This document shows positions 10,318 through 20,848 of a stretch of DNA of 64,000 nucleotides, one piece after another. A program made the translations under genes and the position numbers. The stretch lies in assembly GCA_022010015.1 (NCBI GenBank), contig CP091735.1, positions 1,674,001-1,738,000 on the forward strand, read 5' to 3'. Each line of letters starts with the position of its first letter. Position 1 is the first letter of the stretch. The notes below the pieces were generated by a model, which saw only the letters and a list, made by a program, of their open reading frames with translations, was not told where the DNA came from and made no database searches. The DNA comes from Clostridium sp. (GTDB lineage: Bacteria > Bacillota_I > Bacilli_A > Acholeplasmatales > Anaeroplasmataceae).

Positions 10318-11464
10318 ATTAAGCCTTTTAATGAAGTCCATTTATTATTCATATATTTCTTCATATCAGAATTAAATCTAAAAAAATTTCGTCCTTACTA
10401 TGAACAGGTACACTATATATTTCCTTGTAATCACTAAATTCTCCATCTTCACTTACTAATTCTTTAAAAGCACTATTAACACTTGAGCTATAGCCAACAT
10501 ATTCACTATTAGCTATTGCATTTTTCCTTTGCGGCACATAAAGGAAATAAATTTATAAGCGAGTTCTTTATTTTTTTGGCATTCTTAGGAATTACCATCC
10601 CATCGGCAAAAAAATATTTGTACCAAAATTTTCTTCCTCATTATCGCTACTTGGAAGATAAAAGCCTAGCTCATAATTCTTTTCCTTAGCAAGTCTAATT
10701 GTATAAATTGCATCTCCAGAATACATTAATGCAAGGTCAATATTATTATTCTTTTCAGGAACCTCACTTAATAGCTCATCAGTTTTTAAATGATGGATTA
10801 ATCTTACTCTTCATATCAGTAAGCCAGTTATAGGCCAAATCTACCTCTACTGTACTTGTTGTATTCATAGAATAGCCTAAAGCCTTTAAAGGAACCATAA
10901 AGCCATCACGAGATGAATCATAATAAGCAACCCTATTACGATATTTTTCATTCTTAAAAATATTCCATCCCTCTTTCTTTAAATCATCAAGACTTACATT
11001 CTCCTTGTTATAGCAAATTCCTACGCTACCAAAGAAATAAGGTACAGAATATTTCAAAAAAATCAAAGCCATTTTTCACCAGAATTTAAATTGGTAAGCA
11101 TAGTCTTTTTAGAGGTGTTGAAATATCATCCTTAGTGAAGCCTTCAACCTTTGTCCAATCAATTTCTTCGATTTTTATCGTTCAAGGCTAATTGCTCAAT
11201 GGCATACTCACTTGGAATAACGATATCATAGCTTTCTGTTTCCATTGAAGTAATTGCTGCCTCATTTGAATCAAAGTAAGGAGTTTTTTTACCTTACAAT
11301 TATATTCACGCTCAAATTTTTTAATTAAATTGACACCATCCATATTAGAATTATCAATATATTCACCCCAGTTATATAAAACAAGAGTTTCCTTATTAGT
11401 ACATCCATATAATGAGGCACCAAGTAAAAAGTCCCATTGGAACAATAAATAATTTTCTTTTCAT
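10314..11464 (-). CDS. potD: spermidine/putrescine ABC transporter binding lipoprotein PotD
   Basis: PotD captures polyamine outside the membrane for PotABC. The N-terminus MKRKLFIV leads (after a frame break) into a lipobox-like LYGC, then TLVLYNWGEYID, the family hallmark. Later pieces are GVNLIKKFEREYNCKV, PYFFGSVGICYNKENV and a C-terminal KKYMNNKWTSLKG. Stop overlaps the next gene. Upstream GAAGGAAG is the ribosome site. Breaks occur at A/T runs; eight T near 10385 restores EIFFRFNSDMKK. About 380 residues is slightly longer than usual PotD (about 350). Confidence 0.9.
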
Positions 11465-11495
11465 TTAATTTTTCTTCCTTCTTTTTTTAGATTCT

Positions 11496-12262
11496 TTAAT
11501 TTTTATCAAATACAATTTTTCAAAACAATAAATAAAATAATTATTGTTGATAAAGCGTTAAATGTCGGATTTGTTTTCTTTAACTGTGAATAAATAAGCG
11601 TTGAAATATTTTTGATCTGTTTCCTCCTGTAAAAATATGATATAACAAAATCATCAAAGCTCATAGTAAAGCTAATAGCTGCTGCTGCAAAAAAACAGTT
11701 GATTTAATTTGGGGAATAATTGCTTTTTCTAATTGCTTCCTTAGGCTTAGCACCAAGGTCCATTGCTGCTTCAATTAAATTCTCATCTAAAGCTTTAATT
11801 TTTTTGGATAAATATTTACAATTGCATAAGGTGTACAAAATGATATGTGAGCAAGTAGCATTGTAAAATATCCTCTACTTATTCTAAAAGAAACAAATAG
11901 TAATAATAAGCCAAGTGCTGTTACAATATCAGGGTTTGTAATTGGTAAATTATTAACCTGTAAAATCAGCTTACGCCAATTCTTTTTTGTTTTACATAAA
12001 GCTATTGAAGCAAATGTTGCAATAATAACGGAAATAACTGTTGAGCATACTGCAATCAAAATTGTCCAAAATACAACCTTAATAATAGCCGAATTAGTAA
12101 ATAGCTCATTATACCAAGCAAAGCTAAAACCATACCAGGTTGTAAGACTTCTTTCTTTGTTAAAGCTAAAAATAACCATTGAAACTATCGGAGCATAATA
12201 AATAATAAAGAATAAAATCATTAATATTTTTAGAATAAATCTTTGAATTAGATTTTTTTCAT
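11496..12262 (-). CDS. potC: spermidine/putrescine ABC permease PotC
   Basis: Inner-membrane permease of the polyamine importer. Several membrane segments (ILMILFFIIYYAPIVSMVIF, VVFWTILIAVCSTVISVII, LLAHISFCTPYAIV) precede the EAA loop EAAMDLGAKPKEAIRK that docks PotA. The ATG overlaps the potB stop (TAATG). As written, this gene appears fused to potB because two A7 runs (near 12245-12256 and 12284) each lack one A; with eight A, potB ends KKAGGEA and potC starts MKKNLIQRFI. A 3' break near 11800 is also at a T7 run. About 255 residues. Confidence 0.9.
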
Positions 12263-13146
12263 TATGCCTCACCTCCAGCCTTTTTTTAGTAGCTTTGTTT
12301 GTAAGCCATAATATCAATAAGATTATTACAAGCAAAATCATTGATATCGCACTACCGTTTCCCCAAGCTGAATTAGTAATAAATTCAGTTTCAATAATGT
12401 TACCAATTAAAACAAATTTGCCATCACCCATATACTTACTAATAACAATTGTTGTAGCGGCTGATAAAAAAACAATTGTTACTCCCGATAATACACCAGG
12501 AATTGATAATGGCATAATAACTCTTCTGAAGGTCTGACCCTTTGAGGCTCCTAAATCGGTTGAGGCCTCAATCAGCTTTTTCATCAAGCTTAGATAATGT
12601 TGTATATATTGGTAAAATCATATATGGTAAATAGTTATAGACCATACCAAATACAACTGCGAAATAGCTTCCTAAAATCTTATCGTTTTCTCCTAAAATA
12701 TGCATTTTTCTTAGAATTATCAAAAGTGGTCCTTCAAATATTTGCTTTACAGCCATAGTACGAAGAAGCATATTTACCCACATTGGCGCTGTTACAAGTA
12801 AAATTAACGTTGCCTGAGTCTTGGTACTTCTTCTAGCAATAAAATAACTAATTGGATAAGCAAAAAAATAACACAAAAATATCGTTGAAATAACCGCCAA
12901 CAAAATACTTTTTTTAATAAAGATCTTGTCGCACTTTGATTATTAAAGAAGGCAATATAGTTTTTTTAAAAGGTAATCGTATAAATTGGTAATTCTGATT
13001 CTTGATCAATTATTGAATAAAAAGAAAATTAGAATCATTGGAATTAAAATTAAAACTAACAATAAAATAATGTAAGGAGTTAAAATCGTTTTTTTCATAG
13101 GTCCATTTAAATTTTTTTCTTATTTTTTTACAATTCCAGTTTCCAT
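12262..13146 (-). CDS. potB: spermidine/putrescine ABC permease PotB
   Basis: Second permease of the polyamine importer. Membrane segments include YIILLLVLILIPMILIFF and VLSGVTIVFLSAATTIVI; the EAA loop reads EASTDLGASKGQTFRRVIMP. The start at 13146 (METGIVKK) has GGAGTGG upstream within the end of potA; an ATG at 13098 just before the first membrane segment lacks a ribosome site. A five-base A run near 12580 must be four to join LSKLDEK to LIEASTD. Ends KKAGGEA if the A7 run near 12287 is eight. Confidence 0.88.
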
Positions 13147-13147
13147 T

Positions 13148-14279
13148 TTACCACTCCATTGTTTCCATAACATGAATATCATCTGGAGTCCAGGTAAGAC
13201 CTACAATATCATTGACATTATGATAGTCCGTAGTATGAATTAGGAAGGTTCTATTTGTTGTTACAACCTCTATTTCATAATGAACGCCCTTAAAAATAAC
13301 CGAATCAACTCGACCATTAATAAAGCCCTTATCACTTTCTACAATATCAATGTCCTCTGGTCTAATAACAATATCTACATCCTCATTAAGCTTAAAGCCT
13401 TTATCAACACATACAAAATCAATATTATCAAAATTACATAAATAATCAGTCTTCATAATTCCTCTAATAATATTACTTTCACCAATAAAGGAAGCAACAA
13501 AACGGTTACTAGGCTCATTATAAACATCAATAGGTGTTCCAACCTGTTGAATTTCACCTTCGTTCATAACAACAATTTTATCACTCATTGTCAAAGCTTC
13601 CTCTTGGTCATGTGTTACAAATATAAAGGTAATTCCTAGCTTTCTTTGAATTTCCTTAAGCTCATATTGCATTTCCTGACGTAATTTTTAAATCAAGAGC
13701 ACTAAGAGGCTCATCAAGTAATAAAACCTTAGGCTCATTAACAAGAGCACGAGCGATGGCAACTCTTTGCATTTGACCACCAGACAGTTTATCAATTGAT
13801 CTTTTTTTCATAACCCTCAAGACCAACAATCTTAAGCATTTTTTTAATACCTTTTTCTTTAATTACATCTTCATTATAAACATTAGTTTTTTTCTTCTCT
13901 ATTTTTGAATCTATTAAAAGAAATTTTTTTCTTGTTTTTCATTATTTCTTTTTAATTCTTAAGCCAAAGGCTACATTTTTCAAAAAAAACATTTAAATGG
14001 GGAAATAGGGCATATCTTTTGAAAAAAACTGTATTTGTAGCTCTTTTTATAGGCGGGAATTGCAAGCAAATCCGCTCCATCAAATGAAATGCTTCCACTT
14101 GTTGGTTCCTCAAATCCACCAATAATTCTTAAGGTTGTAGTCTTACCACAGCCAGAAGGTCCTAAAAAAATGTAACAAATTCATTTTTCATAAATATCTA
14201 GGCTAATCCCCTTTAAGACGATATTACCATTGAATTCCTTAGTTAAGTCCTTAATTTCAATTAGCTTCTTTTTTTCCAT
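13148..14279 (-). CDS. potA: spermidine/putrescine ABC ATPase PotA
   Basis: ATPase of the polyamine importer. Walker A FLGPSGCGKTTTLR, signature LSGGQMQRVAIARAL, Walker B VLLLDEPLSALD and switch histidine FVTHDQEEAL are clear, followed by a C-terminal OB-like (TOBE) regulatory domain ending TWTPDDIHVMETMEW. Between NVAFGLRIKK and GIKKMLKIVGLEGYE there is an insert of roughly 30-40 lysine-rich residues (KKFLLIDSKIEKKK, NVYNEDVIKEK) in the helical region, longer than in typical PotA. The insert spans several A/T runs, so its exact length is uncertain. Starts eleven bases after the regulator stop. Confidence 0.92.
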
Positions 14280-14289
14280 TTTGCTCTCC

Positions 14290-14831
14290 TTAAAACTCTG
14301 GTGGACAGGAAACCCAAATAATCTTAGCTTCCTCTTCACCTATATTTTTCAATATAATGCTTTTTATTAGTTTCAAAATAAAATGACTCACCACACTTTC
14401 ATTTATATGCTTCATCACCATAATGAATTAAAATTTCTCCATTTATAACAAAGCCAAATTCTTCACCGTTATGAGGCATATCTAAAATTGTTTTACTTCC
14501 CTTTTTGATTAAAACAATAATAGGCTCCATTTGATTAATCTGAGCTGATGGTACTAGCCATAGTTGGCGATAATTACCAAAATCCTTTTTCAAAAATAAT
14601 CATCCTTAGTGAAAATAATTTGTTTTTTTGATCCGACGCAAAAAAATCACTTATTTTTAATTCCTAAAACCTCTAATATTAGATTAAGTGTTTCGATTGA
14701 AGGTGAGGTTTTTATCATTTTTCTAGCTGCGAAATAAAGCCTTTAGATAATTCACATCTATTGGCTAGCTCTTGTTGAGTTAAACCTAAAAAAATATTCT
14801 TCTTTGTTGAATTTTTCTTACCAATTTCCAT
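14290..14831 (-). CDS. XRE-cupin transcription regulator of the pot operon
   Basis: An N-terminal helix-turn-helix (GLTQQELANRCELSKGFISQ, SPSIETLNLILEVLGI) is joined to a C-terminal cupin (GEEFGFVINGEILIHYGDEA, FYFETNKKHYIENIGEEEAK, WVSCPPEF). This layout is that of polyamine-responsive regulators encoded ahead of potABCD in many Bacillota. It is the first gene of the operon, with potA eleven bases on. An in-frame TGA at 14399-14401 interrupts the cupin (…EAYK-stop-KCGESFYF); everything after it continues in the same frame, so it is either one base error, or rarely a reassigned codon. Other breaks are at homopolymers. Confidence 0.85.
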
Positions 14832-14931
14832 CTTTTTCGCCTGTTTCTTAATACTAAACTTTATGTTTGAAATCTCTAAACATGTTAATTATATCAAAAA
14901 AATTGCATAATCAATATTTATTAATTAAAAT

Positions 14932-15811
14932 CTAAAAAAAACTCAGTCAACTTGACTAAGCTTTTATCTTCTTTATCATAATCATCTAAGAAGCTATGAA
15001 CCTCACCTTTTTTCCCTTGTAAGCAATTATCTTATCAAGATTAACATTCATTGCACTCTTAAAAATATTTTTTTCAATCATTGGATTATAGCTTTGAAGT
15101 TCTTCGATTAGCTTTTTAGTAGCGTATCGCTGTGATCCGCCACCACCATTATCACAAATTGCACAATTTTTCAGTAAAACGGCAAGCGCATTGAATAAAT
15201 TGAAGTTCATTAAATTTCTTCCATCTAATTATATCCCTTTCACGAATATAATACATTGGTCTTATCAATTCCATTCCCTCATAATTTTGGGAATGAAGTT
15301 TAGGAAGCATTGTTTGAAACGAACCACTATTAAGCATATTCATTAATATTGTTTCAATTACATCATCATAATGATGACCAAGAGCAATTTTATTACATCC
15401 AAGCTCTTTTGCTAGCTTATATAATGCTCCTCTACGCATTTTTCGCACATAAATAACAAGGATTTTTTTCTTGAGCATTCGCGATTTCAAAAAAATATCT
15501 GTATTTTTTTGATAACAGCAGGTATATTTAATAGTTCTAAATTATTCTTTATAACCTGAAGATTAATTTCATTATATCCAGGATTCATAACTAAATATGT
15601 CACTTCAAAATTAAAATCAGAATGTCTTTTAAGCTCTTGGAAAAGCTTAGCCATAAGCATTGAATCCTTACCACCAGAAATACATACACAAATATGATCA
15701 TTTTTCCTTTTATAAGTTCAAATTCTTTTTATAGCCTTAATAAATTTAGTCCATAAACCAGAACGATATGTTTTTAATGATGGTTCTTTCTATTTCTTTG
15801 TATCTTTCCAT
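14932..15811 (-). CDS. TtcA-family tRNA thiolation PP-loop ATPase
   Basis: The PP-loop CVCISGGKDSMLMAKLF activates a tRNA base for sulfur insertion (2-thiocytidine in TtcA). The pair of cysteines in NPCYLCAKMRRGALY, the metal-binding region ALGHHYDDVIETILMNML, and a C-terminal cysteine set (FIQCACRF, NCAICDNGGGGSQR) fit the TtcA/TtuA group, which binds an Fe-S cluster. It starts eleven bases after the cysteine desulfurase stop, which would supply sulfur. Three or four homopolymer breaks. Substrate position on tRNA cannot be read from the sequence. Confidence 0.83.
14933..14961 (-). terminator. rho-independent terminator
   Basis: CTTAGTCAA/TTGACTGAG arms with a very small loop, followed by seven T on the minus strand; overlaps the 3' end of the TtcA-like gene. 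Confidence 0.65.
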
Positions 15812-15821
15812 ATAAAACTCC

Positions 15822-16932
15822 TTAATTTTTTTCTACTAATTCATCTATATCTTCTTTAGTTGTAAGCTCACTAATTGATATTCTAAAAGCTTTCAAGAGC
15901 ACGTTTTTTTATCATTATAAACAGCCATAACTATCTTCGATGGAGTATTTTTTTAATTGAACAAGCAGATTTTTTTGGCTAATATAAATTTCATTTTTGA
16001 GATAAATAATTAACTACCTCGAAGCCTTTATGATTTACTATACTTAAATTAAAAAAATAAATAGATTAGTAAATGAATTTATCTTTATTTGTTTAATATC
16101 CTTTATCTTGTCAAAAAAATAGTTGGCTATTTCTTGCATTTTTCAAAACATTTTTCATGCTTATTAATACTCATTAGCTCAATGGCCTTAGTGCTTGAAG
16201 CAATAAGACCAAGTGGAATACTTCCACTTCGATAAACACTTGCACTTTCACCACCATGAATAAGTGGTGTTAAAATTGTTGATTTTCTTTTTAAAAAGGA
16301 TTCCGGTTCCAATCAAGCCACCAAATTTATGTGGAGTGAAGCTTAACATTTCAATTTTGTTTAAATCAAAAATCATATTTACTAATAGCTTGGGTTACAT
16401 CCATAAGTAAATGACAATTTCTAAACTCGCTAATTATCTTTGTAATTTCTAAATAATCTTGAAGGGTAGCAAGTTCACTATCTAATAAAGTCAAGCAAGC
16501 TAATATCGTTTTATTAGTAAGTTTGCACTTTAAATCCTCAAGATTAATTTTTACCATTTGGCATAGTTTTAACAAATTCAATCTCATAGCCCTGCTCCTT
16601 AAGGTAACCAAGTGTTGCATTTATTGAATTATGCTCAAGTTCACTGACTAATATTTTATTACCAAAGGCACTATATGATTTAACAATACCCTTAATTGCT
16701 AAATTATTAGCCTCAGTTGCTGATGAGGTATGAATAATATCATATTTATCTTTATCAACATTTAAATATTTAAATATTTTATCATTACATTCATTTAATA
16801 ATTGTTTTTGATTTCTGGCCTAGGCTATGGGTACTATTAGCATTTCCTATATAATTTAATTCAACACTATATAATTCATCTAAAAACTAATTTCTTAGTT
16901 GGATAATTTGCTGCATAATCTAAATATATCAT
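15822..16932 (-). CDS. cysteine desulfurase (class V aminotransferase, NifS/IscS-like)
   Basis: A PLP enzyme that takes sulfur from cysteine. Landmarks: MIYLDYAANYPTKK at the start, SATEANNLAIKGIV, a HNSINATL segment, LLMDVTQAISKYDFDL, the PLP lysine in SFTPHKFGGLIGTGILL and a GGESASVYRSGSIPLGLIAS region. The C-terminus ends TKEDIDELVEKN. Adjacent TtcA-like and TcdA genes suggest a role in tRNA modification. The start overlaps the end of tcdA closely (3 bases apart). Frame broken at several A/T runs. The cysteine loop around the active site is hard to read, so class I versus II is not assigned. Confidence 0.85.
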
Positions 16933-16934
16933 AA

Positions 16935-17659
16935 TTAATTTAAGTCCTTTGTTAAATCATTAATAATCTCACTAGCAATCAATAGCCCACAAGATGCCGG
17001 AACAAAGGCAGTGCTGCCAGGAACACTTCTTTTCGAGGTTTTTTCACTAGAGATTTCTTTAGGCTTTACTGGATATTCTGTGGAATAAACGACCTTTAAT
17101 TTCTTTTACACGACGTTTTTTTAATTCATTTCTCATAACTCTAGCAAGAGGATCAATTTTTAGTTTTATAAATATCCGAAACTAAAAAAATGCTTGGGGA
17201 GTAAGCTTATTTCCGGCACCCATACTAGAGATGATTTTTACATTTTCCTTATTTGCTTTCAAAACTAAAGCAATTTTTCCAGCAACAGTATCAATAGCAT
17301 CAACAACATAATCATATTTAGTAAAAATCAAAATCATGTTCATTTTCTGGTAAGAAAAAGCATTTAAAGGTATTTACCTCACATAAAGGATTGATGTTAA
17401 GGATTCTTTCCTTCATTACATCAACCTTATATTTACCAATTGTATTTGTTAAGGCAATAATTTGACGATTTAAATTTGTAATGCTTACAACATCATTATC
17501 AATTAAATCAAGGCTACCAACACCAGTTCTTGCTAAAGCCTCAACAACATAGCCACCAACACCGCCAACACCAAAAAAACAGCAACATAACAATCCTTAA
17601 GGTGTTCAATTGCCTCATTACCATATAAAAAGCTTTGTTCGAGAAAATTGGTCAAGCAT
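16935..17659 (-). CDS. tcdA: tRNA threonylcarbamoyladenosine dehydratase TcdA
   Basis: An E1-like enzyme that cyclises t6A37 of tRNA to ct6A. The nucleotide loop VFGVGGVGGYVVEALARTG, then DLIDNDVVSITNLNRQI (the arginine of the E1 fold), YDYVVDAIDTVAGKIAL, SSMGAGNKLTPQ and ASCGLLIASEIIN are all present. The start MLDQFSRTKLLYG behind GGAGG matches the family N-terminus. Two breaks at A/T runs. It heads a three-gene tRNA modification unit. Confidence 0.9.
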
Positions 17660-17709
17660 TTTATTGCCTCCTTTTAAAACTATAACATTATAGCACAATT
17701 TTTATTTAA

Positions 17710-18456
17710 TTAGAATATTTGTTCAAAAAAATAAGAAATTTGCCAAAGCCAGCTTGGCCAATCATGAATTGAATTCTCATCAAAAATAATTAAAAATTAG
17801 GATGAATATCATTTAGATTAAACATGTATTCTAAATCTTTTGTTTGCGCAAGGGATGATTCCTCATAAGCTCCAGCACCTACACTTATATAAATTTTTAC
17901 TTCTTTTTATATAAATCTAAATATTCATTATTACCCTTAATATAGGCAAGACTATCAATAGGTGAATTTAAGAATGTTAATTCATTATGATAATCACCAA
18001 AGAAAAAAAGGAGGTTTGATATATTCCACTTAGTGCTAAAAACCATATCAACTAAATCTGGCCTTCTTAAAAAAATAGGTTCATTGCTTGATAAGCCCCA
18101 AGAGAAACTCCAAAGGTCATTATTTTTTTCATTATTGTTAATAAGGGGAATAAATTCATTAGCAACAAAATTAAAAATAATTCTCCTGATATTTAATTAT
18201 TTCGTTAGGATTTTTTTATTTGAACTAAATGATAAATAATCAATTGCATCAACACAAAAAATTTGAACCTTTCCGCTTTCAATAAGATCTTTAATACTAT
18301 TTATCATCCCTCTATCCTCATATTCATAAAACCTACCATTTTGACTTGGAAAAAACAAGCATTTTTTTACCACTACTACCATAGATTTTTATATTCCATT
18401 TCCTTATTTAAATAATATGAATAACTTTTTTTGATATCTAATTTCCATTTAATCAT
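17710..18456 (-). CDS. putative alpha/beta-hydrolase esterase
   Basis: Resembles cytosolic esterases of the esterase-D/enterochelin-esterase-like group. MLVFPSQNGRFYEYEDRGMI and VQIFCVDAIDYLSF form the N-terminal strands; SVGAGAYEESSL and a terminal histidine in SIHDWPSWLW fit the C-terminal catalytic region (Asp/His). The nucleophile elbow reads near SFSWGLSS, but that segment is broken by a T7 run. About 245 residues, AAAGGA ribosome site. Substrate unknown. Confidence 0.7.
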
Positions 18457-18528
18457 CAATTCCTTTAAATCAATTATATCACATTAACAAAAGTCAAACA
18501 AATTAAATTGATTTATTTAACAATTATA

Positions 18529-18573
18529 AAAAGCCGACTACATAAATAACTTAATGTATAATCGGCTTTTTTT
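18529..18573. terminator. bidirectional terminator
   Basis: AAAGCCGA-TACAT and ATGTA-TCGGCTT arms with T7 on one side and a run of A on the other. It separates the esterase from the Rhs region. Confidence 0.85.
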
Positions 18574-18719
18574 AGTATTTTTTTAAATTAATTATATTTT
18601 TATAAACAACATTTTTTTAGTTGACATTTACATAGATATTCTAATAATTTTTAGTGTTGCTTTATTTTTGAATATCACTTTCAGCACTTTTTATTTATCA
18701 TTTTTTTAAATTTTAATCT

Positions 18720-19200
18720 TTAAGTAAATAAAACAATTCTCCCATCCCTAAAGTGCAATACCATCTTATTATATATTTTTTTCTCATTTGTAACTAATAC
18801 AATCTTAGGTCTTTTGAATGTATAATAAGATTCTTTAGCAATTATTGAATCATAAAATATAGTTTTTTTAAAACCAAAAAAATTATAATAGACAACCTTG
18901 TCAGATTCAATAACCACTTTGTAATTACAACTTAATGAAAGCAAAAATATAAGCAAGTATAGTGCATAAAATATATAAAATTGTTCCAATAGCTAAATTA
19001 TATGTTGAAAAGTACAAAGCATCGTCAGCAGAGTATCCAATAAAAAAAGGGCAATAGCATAAAAATAACACATAACACCCAAAACAAAAAAATATAATTA
19101 TCAACCATACATGTTTTTTTGTTTTTTAAATCTCTTAATCATTATAAAAAAAATAAAATAATATAAACAATTGAGCCAATAATTCTTAATACTAACATAC
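18720..19200 (-). CDS. candidate Rhs immunity protein, membrane-anchored
   Basis: Not assigned to a family. It encodes N-terminal membrane segments (TYNLAIGTILYILCTILAYI, in one of two overlapping readable frames) followed by a small beta-rich domain: NYKVVIESDKVVYYNFFGFK, DSIIAKESYYTFKRP, KIVLVTNEKKIYNKM and LHFRDGRIVLFT. The layout resembles PH-like membrane immunity proteins. It lies directly downstream of the Rhs toxin tail, where the cognate immunity gene normally is. The protein at 20015-20469 has the same layout. Start unsure because the 5' part is broken at A/T runs. Confidence 0.55.
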
Positions 19201-19219
19201 CATTTATCTCCATTCAAAA

Positions 19220-20010
19220 AAACTTCAGATAAAAATAGTGGACATACTTGTTGCAAATACTACATTTGATGCGTATTTAATAGAAACCTTGAAACAAATG
19301 TTTTTCTTTTACAGCGATTATTTTTTTGCTGAATACATCGCATTTTTTTCGAATTGAATTATGATTTGCCAAAACAAATGTTTTTACTTGTTTTTGTATT
19401 TTTCCTAAATTATCAACAACATCAGCTCCTGAACCAGAAATAGCACCGCCAATACCACCTATAATTAGTGATGAAATTGCTTTTCAACCAATTAACATTA
19501 TTTCCGTTTATTTTTATTATCTGCTATACTTTGAAAAGAAGATAAAATGCCACCAAAGAAAGCATCTAAACAAACCTGGCCATAATTAATATTTTTTTAA
19601 ATCCATTTGTAAAACCTTGTGATATAATTGATGAAACAGCTCCTATACCTGCTCCAATTGCGAAGTCAATACTAAAAAGCAATAATGGTTGAAATTGCAA
19701 AATTCCCCTTCAGGATCATCATACATAATAGGATTGTTATTACAATAAGCATATAAATTTAAACCAGTTATATTATTTATATCTAAATATGCTACATCAT
19801 CTATTGATATAAATATCCTATACTTGGATCATAATATCTACTCTTCAAATAATATAAATTTGTTTCTTTTATCATAATAATAGCCCTTATATCTTATATT
19901 ATTTATTTACTTTGATAAATTACTTCCCCATTCTTATTTAAAATTGAGATTACACAAATGTTTAAATCTAATAGTTTATTGCATTTTTTTATTTTTTCAG
20001 TTATTGTATA
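19220..20010 (-). CDS. Rhs repeat-core fragment with toxin C-terminus
   Basis: The Rhs core signature is present across frame breaks: NIRYKGYYYDKETNLYYL, KSRYYDPSIGYFISID, LDINNITGLNLYAYCNNNP and MYDDPEGNF. After the core comes a variable tail with glycine-rich LIIGGIGGAISGSGADVV and a basic end. Rhs proteins are large polymorphic toxins; here only about 260 codons remain, starting near LNKNGEVIYQS, so the long repeat region is missing. It is probably an orphan tail module (toxin cassette left by recombination) rather than a full Rhs gene. No signal peptide. Toxin activity is not recognisable. Confidence 0.75.
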
Positions 20011-20014
20011 AATT

Positions 20015-20469
20015 GACATAGCTAACTTTTTTTATATTTTTCATATTAATAAATTGTTTTTGAATAATCCTTATAAAAAAACTCTGCCATCCTTATATAA
20101 AAATTTTATCATTACAGAATACCTATTATTTTTTTCTGTTCAGTAAATACTATTGATAATTTTTTTCTATTTCACTTACTTTAATTATTTTTCAATCTAA
20201 AAATCAGGCCAAAATAATATAGTTCCTCTTTTTGTTACATTCATTCCATTCAAAGGTGTAACTATTAATCCTAAAAAAATAATTGCTAATAAAAAGTGGC
20301 CAAAATATCTTAATAAATATCGGCATTTCTGACCAATACGTAAAAAAATAGATATGAGCATGGAACAATTACTATTAACGATAACCCTAGTAATATAGTT
20401 ATTATTCCTTTATTGATAAATGATAGTCTCTTGCTTTTTATAAGTCATTAATCCATTGTTTGATATCAT
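20015..20469 (-). CDS. second candidate immunity membrane protein
   Basis: Unrecognised. The start MISNNGLMTYKSKRLSFINK (five A read as four, GGGGAG upstream) leads into two membrane segments (GIITILLGLSLIVIVPCSYL and LLLAIIFLGLIVTPL), then RGTILFWPDFRLK, KVSEIEKLSIVFTEQ and YSVMIKFLYKDGRVFYKDYS. This is the same two-helix plus beta-domain plan as the gene at 18720. It precedes the Rhs core fragment, which is typical for immunity genes left from a displaced tail. Many breaks; end near 20015 is approximate. Confidence 0.5.
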
Positions 20470-20794
20470 CTAACTCACTCCCCACTTTTCATTAAAAAAA
20501 TAAAGTATTTTTTTCTTAATGAAAAGATATCACTTCTTTAAACTAAAAATCAATACTTTTTCTTTTGTTTTTTAATAATTCTAACAATAAAATGGTAAAA
20601 TGACCTAAATAATTGTTAAATATCATACCTTTTTCAAGCTTATCTTTAATTTTTACTATAAATTTAATTTAGCAAAAATTTTATTAGAAGCAATGACACT
20701 TATTTTTATAAAAAAAGTAGAATGTAAAACGGAACTTTAAATATATAAAATACATTTTTTTAACAATCATTTGTATTTTTTTAAAACATAATAA

Positions 20795-20829
20795 TGCTGA
20801 AAAAAATGATTAAAAAAATAGTGTATAAT
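20795..20829 (+). promoter_or_regulatory. probable sigma-A promoter for fumarase operon
   Basis: TATAAT at 20824-20829 lies 20 bases before the fumA ribosome site GAGGT. The -35 is poor (a TGAAAA-like stretch). The 350 bases between the Rhs region and fumA contain no gene that I could read. Confidence 0.55.
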
Positions 20830-20848
20830 ACCCTTTGAGGTATAAATT

